A DNA stretch of 64,000 bases from Nocardioides caldifontis (GTDB taxonomy: Bacteria; Actinomycetota; Actinomycetes; Propionibacteriales; Nocardioidaceae). The translations under genes were made by a program, and so were the position numbers. The stretch covers positions 868,001 through 932,000 of the forward strand of contig NZ_VHIB01000001.1 of the NCBI RefSeq assembly GCF_008087345.1, read 5' to 3'. The first letter of the stretch is position 1; every line of letters starts with the position of its first letter. The notes below the pieces were generated by a model. It saw nothing but the letters and a program-made list of their open reading frames with translations. It was not told the DNA's origin and ran no database searches. Below are positions 59,470 through 64,000 of the stretch, piece by piece.

Positions 59470-60207
59470 ATGGTGGATCTGAAGGGCAAGGTGGCCGTCG
59501 TGACCGGAGGCGCTTCCGGCATCGGCGCCTCGACGGTCGAGGTGCTGCGGGACGCGGGCGCGACGGTGGTGGCGTGGGACCTCCATGACGCTCCCGGCGT
59601 CGTCGGCGCCGACATCCGTGACCTCTCCTCGGTCCAGAAGGCGGCCGACGCGGCTGTCGCCGAGCACGGGAAGGTCGACATCCTGGTCAATTGCGCGGGC
59701 GTGATCACCCCCAACCTGCCCGCCCACGAGGTGGACCCAGGGGACTTCCGGAAGACGTACGACGTCAACGTGGTGGGCTCCTTCAATTGCGCCAAGGCGC
59801 TGTTCCCGACGCTGAAGGCGACCGGCGCGGGCGCGATCGTCAACGTCGCCTCGCAGGCCGCCCTGGTGAGCCTGCCGGACCAGTCGGCCTACTCGGCGTC
59901 GAAGGGCGCCGTCGCCGCGCTGACGCGCTCGCTCGCGATCGACTGGGCGGCGGACAACGTGCGCGTCAACGCGGTCTGCCCGGGGTTCACACTGACCCCG
60001 ATGGCGAAGCAGCAGATGACCCCGGAGCTCGACGCGGCGGTGTCGCGGCGGGTCCCGCTCGGCCGGATGTTCGAGCCCGAGGAGATCGGCCGCACCATCG
60101 CGTTCCTGGCCTCACCGTGGGCGTCCGCCGTCACCGGCGTCGTCATGGCCGTCGACGGCGGCTGGACCGCCGGCGAGCCGGCCCTGCCGATGGGCGGTGA
60201 CGCATGA
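59470..60207 (+). CDS. Short-chain dehydrogenase/reductase 1
   Basis: 245-residue classical SDR. ATG with GAAAGGAAG upstream. Cofactor motif TGGASGIGAS, Asp in AWDLHDAPG pointing to NAD preference, NNAG equivalent VNCAGVI, catalytic Ser in VNVASQAALVSLPDQ, YxxxK in AYSASKGA, and PG motif VCPGFTLTP. The insertion after the first strand-helix unit that marks mycofactocin-coupled SDRs is absent, so it should use free NAD(P). It overlaps the next SDR gene by 4 bases; the two are only moderately similar. Confidence 0.92.
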   Translation: MVDLKGKVAVVTGGASGIGASTVEVLRDAGATVVAWDLHDAPGVVGADIRDLSSVQKAADAAVAEHGKVDILVNCAGVITPNLPAHEVDPGDFRKTYDVNVVGSFNCAKALFPTLKATGAGAIVNVASQAALVSLPDQSAYSASKGAVAALTRSLAIDWAADNVRVNAVCPGFTLTPMAKQQMTPELDAAVSRRVPLGRMFEPEEIGRTIAFLASPWASAVTGVVMAVDGGWTAGEPALPMGGDA

Positions 60208-60971
60208 GCCGGCGGTTCGACGGCAAGGTCGCCTGGGTCTCGGGTGCGAGCTCGGGCATCGGCCGCGGCGCCGCCGAGCGGCTCGCCGCGGAGGGCGCCA
60301 AGGTGGTCCTGCTCGGCCGCGACAAGGAGCGGCTGGCCGAGGCCGCGGCCGCGGCCGGGAACGGCGCCGTGACGGCCGCGTTCGACGTCGCGTCGCAGCC
60401 TGAGGTCGACGCCAACGTCCCGGGACTGCTCGAGGAGCACGGCGCCCCGGACGTCGTCGTGCACGCGGCCGGCATCACCGTCGTCGGGGCGCTCGACGCC
60501 CTGACCCCCGAGGAGTGGCACCGCCAGATGGACGTCAACCTGACGAGCATCTACCTGCTGAACCGGCTGACCTGGCCGGCGATGACCGCCCGCGGCGGGG
60601 CGATCGTGACCCTGGCCTCCACTGCGTCCTTCGCCGGTTTCCCGCAGGACGCGGCGTACGTCGCGTCGAAGGGCGCCGTCCTGGCGATGACCAAGGCGAT
60701 GGCGCTCGACGGTGCCCCGCACGGCATCCGGGTCAACGCGGTGTGCCCCGGGTTCATCCTGACGCCGAACCTCCAAGGCTACTTCGACGCGCAGGACGAT
60801 CCCGACGCGGCGGCGGCCGGCGCCGCAGCTGCCGCACCGATCGGCCGGATGGGGTCCCCCGCGGACGTGGCGGCTGCGATCGCCTACCTGGCGTCCGACG
60901 ACGCGTCGTTCGTGACCGGCACCTCGGTCCTGGTCGACGGCGGGCTGTTGGCGAAGGTTCCCACGGCATGA
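60204..60971 (+). CDS. Short-chain dehydrogenase/reductase 2
   Basis: 255-residue classical SDR. Cofactor motif SGASSGIGRGAAERL, VLLGRDKERL after strand 2 (Arg favours NADP), VVVHAAGITVVG, catalytic Ser in VTLASTASFAGFPQ, YxxxK in AYVASKGA, and VCPGFILTP. No mycofactocin-type insertion. Coupled at both ends by ATGA overlaps. With SDR1 it probably acts on hydroxy/keto intermediates of the pathway in opposite cofactor directions, an inference from the two cofactor-binding motifs. Confidence 0.92.
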   Translation: MSRRFDGKVAWVSGASSGIGRGAAERLAAEGAKVVLLGRDKERLAEAAAAAGNGAVTAAFDVASQPEVDANVPGLLEEHGAPDVVVHAAGITVVGALDALTPEEWHRQMDVNLTSIYLLNRLTWPAMTARGGAIVTLASTASFAGFPQDAAYVASKGAVLAMTKAMALDGAPHGIRVNAVCPGFILTPNLQGYFDAQDDPDAAAAGAAAAAPIGRMGSPADVAAAIAYLASDDASFVTGTSVLVDGGLLAKVPTA

Positions 60972-62326
60972 GCGGCGTCGACGTCGACGTGGTCGTGGTC
61001 GGTGCCGGGGGCGGCGGCCTCACCGCCGCCCTCGCCGCCTCCGACGCCGGGGCCTCCGTGGTCGTGCTCGAGAAGCTGGAGAACCCCGGCGGCAACACCG
61101 CCCTCTCCACGGGGTCGATCCCCGCGGCGGGCTCACGCTTCCAGCGGGAGGCCGGGGTCGAGGACGACCCCGAGCGGATGACCGCCGATCTGCTCCGGCA
61201 GAGCGGCCCCCACGAGGCGGAGCACCTCACCCGTCGGCTTGCCGAGACGTCGGCCTCGCTGGTCGAGTGGCTGGTGGACGACCACGGGGTCGCCCTGTCG
61301 CTGATCACCGACTACAAGCACGTCGGCCACTCGGTGACCCGGCTGCACGCTCCGCGCTCGCGGCGCGGCATCGACCTGAGCAACGACCTGGTCGCCGCCT
61401 GCAAACGCGCGGGAGTCGACGTGGTGACCGGCAACCCCGTGGTCGAGCTGGTCGTGGAGGACGGGGCCGTCGTCGGCGTCGTCGTCGACGGGCCCCGAAG
61501 CGGGCGCTACGAGATCCGTTCGAAGGCGGTCGTCCTCGCTGCCAACGGCTACGCCGCGAACCGGGAGCTGCTGGCGCAGTGGGCTCCCGAGCTCGTCGGG
61601 CTCGAGTACTTCGGCGCGCACGGCTCGACCGGTGAGGCCATCGAGTGGGGGGTCGCCCTCGGTGGCCGGCTGTGCAACCAGGCGGCGTACCAGGGCTACG
61701 CCGCCGTCGCCTACCCCCACGGCTCGATCCTGTCGTGGACCACGCAGGAGAAGGGTGGCGTGATCGTCGACGCGACCGGGTCACGGCTCGGTGACGAGAT
61801 CGTGGGCTACTCCGGCTTCGCCACCGAGGTGCTCAAGGGCACTGCGCCGATCTGGGCCGTCTACGACGCCCGGATCCGTGACATCACGCTGCGCGAGGAC
61901 GAGTTCGCCGACCTGGTCGAGATGGGCGGAGCACGCGAGTGCGCCACGGTCGAGGAGCTCGCCTCGGTGACCGGCGCTCCGGTGGACGCCCTGCGCGCCA
62001 CCCTCGACGCGTACGCCGCGGCGGCGCGGGGTGACCGTCCCGACGCGTTCGGGCGCACCGACTTCGGCATCGCCCCCCTGGAGCCGCCGTACGTCGCCTC
62101 GCGCGTCACCCCCGGGCTGTTCCACACCCAGGGCGGGCTCGACGTCGACCTCGACGGCCGGGTGCTCACCGAGGGCGGGGCGACGGTGCCGGGGCTCTTC
62201 GCCGTCGGCGGGGTCGCTGCCGGCGTCAGCGGGCACCACGGTGGTCGGGGCTACTCCTCCGGCAACGGGTTGCTCACGGCCGTGGGACTCGGCCGCTTGG
62301 CGGGAGCAGCGGCGGCCGCGTCATGA
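60968..62326 (+). CDS. FAD-dependent dehydrogenase of the fumarate reductase/3-ketosteroid dehydrogenase flavoprotein family
   Basis: 452-residue FAD_binding_2 flavoprotein. Dinucleotide motif VVVVGAGGGGLTAALAASDAG at residues ~7-27, then LEKLENPGGNTALSTGSIPAAGS (isoalloxazine contact). The capping domain spans the middle, and the C-terminal motif is TQGGLDVDLDGRVLTEGGATVPGLFAVGGVAAGVSGHHGGRGYSSGNGLLTAVGLGR. This group includes fumarate reductases, tricarballylate dehydrogenase and 3-ketosteroid delta1-dehydrogenase. Probably introduces or removes a C=C next to a carboxylate or carbonyl. Its electron partner is not encoded nearby. ATGA overlaps at both ends. Confidence 0.88.
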   Translation: MSGVDVDVVVVGAGGGGLTAALAASDAGASVVVLEKLENPGGNTALSTGSIPAAGSRFQREAGVEDDPERMTADLLRQSGPHEAEHLTRRLAETSASLVEWLVDDHGVALSLITDYKHVGHSVTRLHAPRSRRGIDLSNDLVAACKRAGVDVVTGNPVVELVVEDGAVVGVVVDGPRSGRYEIRSKAVVLAANGYAANRELLAQWAPELVGLEYFGAHGSTGEAIEWGVALGGRLCNQAAYQGYAAVAYPHGSILSWTTQEKGGVIVDATGSRLGDEIVGYSGFATEVLKGTAPIWAVYDARIRDITLREDEFADLVEMGGARECATVEELASVTGAPVDALRATLDAYAAAARGDRPDAFGRTDFGIAPLEPPYVASRVTPGLFHTQGGLDVDLDGRVLTEGGATVPGLFAVGGVAAGVSGHHGGRGYSSGNGLLTAVGLGRLAGAAAAAS

Positions 62327-63708
62327 CCCAGCGGGCCGACCTGCCGGTCGAGCGGTGGCAGCAGTGGCGGGCGAGGCTCACCACGCGGATCTCCGACGTC
62401 GACCCGACGGCGCTGCTGGCTGACGGGCCGGTCCGGCGCAAGGCGGCGCTCGTGGTGGTGGACGACCTGGCCGCGATGGTCGCCGGTCACGCCCACCCCG
62501 AGATCCGCACGCTCGTGGACGGCGCGGTGGCGCGCGGGGGTGCCGCGGAGGCCAGCCTGCTGTCGGGCGTCCGGGTGGCGCGCGAGCAGGCCGCGGCGAT
62601 CAACGCCGCCGCGGCGGCGTGGGACGAGCTCGACGAGGGATACCGCCCTGCGACGTGTCACGGCGGTCTCTACACGGTGCCGGCGGTCACTGCCGAGGCG
62701 GAGGCGACCGGCCGTTCCGTCGCGGAGGTGCTCAGCGCGACCGTCGTAGGCTACGAGGTCGTGACCGCCTTCGCGCGCGTCCTCCCACCGCCACGCCCGC
62801 TCGTCCTGCACCCGCACGCGACCCTCTCTCCGATCGGGGCCGCAGCGGGGCTGACCTGGCTCCGCACGCGCGACGCCGAGGCCGTGCTCCGCGCGGCGGA
62901 CGTCGCCGCGACGATGTCGATGGCGGGACCCTTCGGCCACGCCGTCACCGGTGCCCAGGTCCGCAACGGGTGGCCGGCTGCAGGAGCCGTCCTCGGGTTC
63001 ATGGCAGCCGACTTCGCCGTCGCCGGGCTCGGCGGCGAGCCTTCCAGCGCCTGGGACACCTTCGCGACCGGCTACGGCCACCAGATCTCGGATGGCGAGC
63101 TGGACCGCGCCTTCGACTCGTGGGCGATCCTGGACGGCTACCACAAGGTCTACGCCGCCTGTCAGTACACGCACTCGGCGCTCGAGGCGTCCCTCGAGCT
63201 GAGCACGAGGGCGCTGGCCGGCCGGTCGACCGACGAGGTGGACGAGGTCGTCGTCGCGACGCACCCGCTGGCGTACCCGCTCGACAACCGCGCCCCGGAC
63301 ACAGCGCTCGCCGGCAAGTTCTCGCTCCCGCACGTGGTCGCCGCCGTCCTCTCCACCGGTCGCACCGATCCCTCCGTGTTCGACGCTCCGCTGCTCGACG
63401 AGCCCGCCCTCGCCCGGGTGCGCGAGCGGGTCCGGCTGGAGCCGTTCGAGCCACTGCCCGCAGCACCGCACGACCGCCCCGCGCGGGTGACGCTCCGACT
63501 CGCCGACGGCACCACGCACGAGGCCACCTGCCTCAGCGCAGTCGGGGGCCCCGACCGGCCTCTCGACGAGTCGCAGGTGCTCGACAAGGTCGCGGCGTTG
63601 ACGAGCACCGCGGCGCCGGGATTCGAGCAGGTCGCACGCTCGCTGGTGCTGGAGCCGGCCGTACCCACCTCCGGCTGGGGCGAGCTGCTGACCGAGGCGC
63701 TGCGATGA
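62323..63708 (+). CDS. MmgE/PrpD family protein 1
   Basis: 461-residue member of the MmgE/PrpD fold, which includes 2-methylcitrate dehydratase, cis-aconitate decarboxylase and iminodisuccinate epimerase. Visible blocks: ALVVVDDLAAMVAGHAHPEI, NAAAAAWDELDEGYRPATCHGGLYTVPA (place of the usual H-x-x-D-x-D-D), GYEVVTAFARVLPP, LHPHATLSPIGAAAGL, and DGYHKVYAACQYTHSALEASLEL with active-site Lys/His/Tyr. The first signature is D-E-L-D-E-G instead of D-F-D-D-T-H, unlike its neighbour. Likely a dehydratase, hydratase or isomerase acting on a di- or tricarboxylate. ATGA overlaps at both ends. Confidence 0.85.
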   Translation: MTQRADLPVERWQQWRARLTTRISDVDPTALLADGPVRRKAALVVVDDLAAMVAGHAHPEIRTLVDGAVARGGAAEASLLSGVRVAREQAAAINAAAAAWDELDEGYRPATCHGGLYTVPAVTAEAEATGRSVAEVLSATVVGYEVVTAFARVLPPPRPLVLHPHATLSPIGAAAGLTWLRTRDAEAVLRAADVAATMSMAGPFGHAVTGAQVRNGWPAAGAVLGFMAADFAVAGLGGEPSSAWDTFATGYGHQISDGELDRAFDSWAILDGYHKVYAACQYTHSALEASLELSTRALAGRSTDEVDEVVVATHPLAYPLDNRAPDTALAGKFSLPHVVAAVLSTGRTDPSVFDAPLLDEPALARVRERVRLEPFEPLPAAPHDRPARVTLRLADGTTHEATCLSAVGGPDRPLDESQVLDKVAALTSTAAPGFEQVARSLVLEPAVPTSGWGELLTEALR

Positions 63709-64000
63709 CCGGCCGCTCCCTCAGCCGTGAGCTCGTCGAGCGGGCAACCGGGGTGCACCGGAAGCTGCCCGACGAGGTGCTGGCCGCCGCCCGGCTCCAC
63801 CTGCTCGACGCGCTCGGTGTGGGGGTGGCCGGCGCCGCCCGTGGGCCGCTACGCGAGCTGCCCCGGATTGCGGCCGGTCACCCGGGCGGTCGCTCGACGG
63901 TCCTGGGCATTGGCACCACCACGACCGCGCCCGTCGCGGCCCTCGTCAACGGCTCGCTGATCCACTCGCTCGAGTACGACGACACCCACGTCGCGTCGGT
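63705..64000 (+). CDS. MmgE/PrpD family protein 2 (3' partial)
   Basis: The first 98 residues are visible before the window ends. After RSLSRELVERATGVHRKLPDE comes the typical LLDALGVGVAGAARGP helix, then TTAPVAALVNGSLIHSLEYDDTH, the canonical active-site signature H-S-L-E-Y-D-D-T-H of this family. The start overlaps gene 1 by 4 bases. The two adjacent MmgE/PrpD genes are divergent, so they may form a heteromer or act in consecutive steps. Confidence 0.88.
   Translation, partial: MTGRSLSRELVERATGVHRKLPDEVLAAARLHLLDALGVGVAGAARGPLRELPRIAAGHPGGRSTVLGIGTTTTAPVAALVNGSLIHSLEYDDTHVAS

Noticed and set aside
59470-60971. The two SDRs as mycofactocin-coupled dehydrogenases
   Set aside because: They lack the insertion near the cofactor-binding region that defines that subgroup.
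45755-64000. Assignment as a nicotinate (dimethylmalate) fermentation cluster
   Set aside because: The lyase and amidohydrolase would fit, but no B12-dependent mutase, methylitaconate isomerase, aconitase-like dehydratase or nicotinate hydroxylase is seen.
45755-64000. Assignment as a vitamin B6 degradation cluster
   Set aside because: MBL, amidase and dehydrogenases are suggestive, but no ring-cleaving flavin monooxygenase or pyridoxal-specific enzyme is recognisable.

Overview
The window is very GC-rich, densely packed actinobacterial chromosome with many ATGA/GTGA start-stop overlaps and GTG starts. Gene content and order (a Tad secretion locus beside a DECH helicase, an MFS-thymidylate kinase fusion followed by holB, a TopA with a lysine-rich tail, and a full mycofactocin cluster) fit Nocardioidaceae, most likely Nocardioides or a close relative. 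The genus is an inference from gene order and composition only.

Layout. (1) 1-4,696: Tad/Flp pilus locus (Ssd-like ATPase, TadA, TadB, TadC, Flp-like pilin, two TadE-like proteins), convergent with the helicase at 4,702-7,035. (2) 7,128-19,559: housekeeping genes: a STAS/anti-sigma pair, a proton-pumping pyrophosphatase, a frameshifted methyltransferase, threonine dehydratase, topoisomerase I, MFS-Tmk and HolB. A secreted peptidase-like lipoprotein follows. (3) 21,210-31,201: a tRNA-Thr gene and a 9.9-kb genomic island bounded by an exact 27-bp repeat of the tRNA 3' end. The island has no visible integrase. It carries a GNAT gene, a DUF3500 lipoprotein, a decayed IS3 element, a PDZ-like remnant, an operon of DUF4956 + VTC-domain + Cthe_2159-type lipoprotein + small membrane protein, and a divergent two-component system. 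(4) 31,208-38,432: BCCT transporter, two D-2-hydroxyacid dehydrogenases, DUF1015 and an MFS exporter with a beta-sandwich tail. (5) 38,429-45,630: mycofactocin genes mftR and mftABCDEFG. (6) 45,755-64,000 (runs off the end): about 19 same-strand genes forming a catabolic locus. It contains two FCD-type GntR regulators, an ICL/PEP-mutase lyase, a hydantoinase-like amidohydrolase, an isochorismatase-like amidase, DUF1330, cupin, an MBL hydrolase, a CUT2 ABC importer, an NDMA-type alcohol dehydrogenase, an aldehyde dehydrogenase, an Old Yellow Enzyme, two SDRs, an FAD dehydrogenase and two MmgE/PrpD proteins.

How it fits together. Mycofactocin is the redox cofactor associated with NDMA-type alcohol dehydrogenases, and one such enzyme sits about 9.4 kb downstream of mftG in the catabolic locus. 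The locus divides into two transcription units. Each is preceded by the same 12-bp palindrome (ACTGTTGACAGT), so both are probably controlled together by the encoded FCD regulators. The substrate is unknown. The enzyme set suggests an imported polar compound that is oxidised at an alcohol, reduced at a C=C, hydrolysed at C-N bonds and finally cleaved by a C-C lyase. This is the strongest candidate for an undescribed system here; the tRNA-Thr island with its VTC/DUF4956/Cthe_2159 module is the second.
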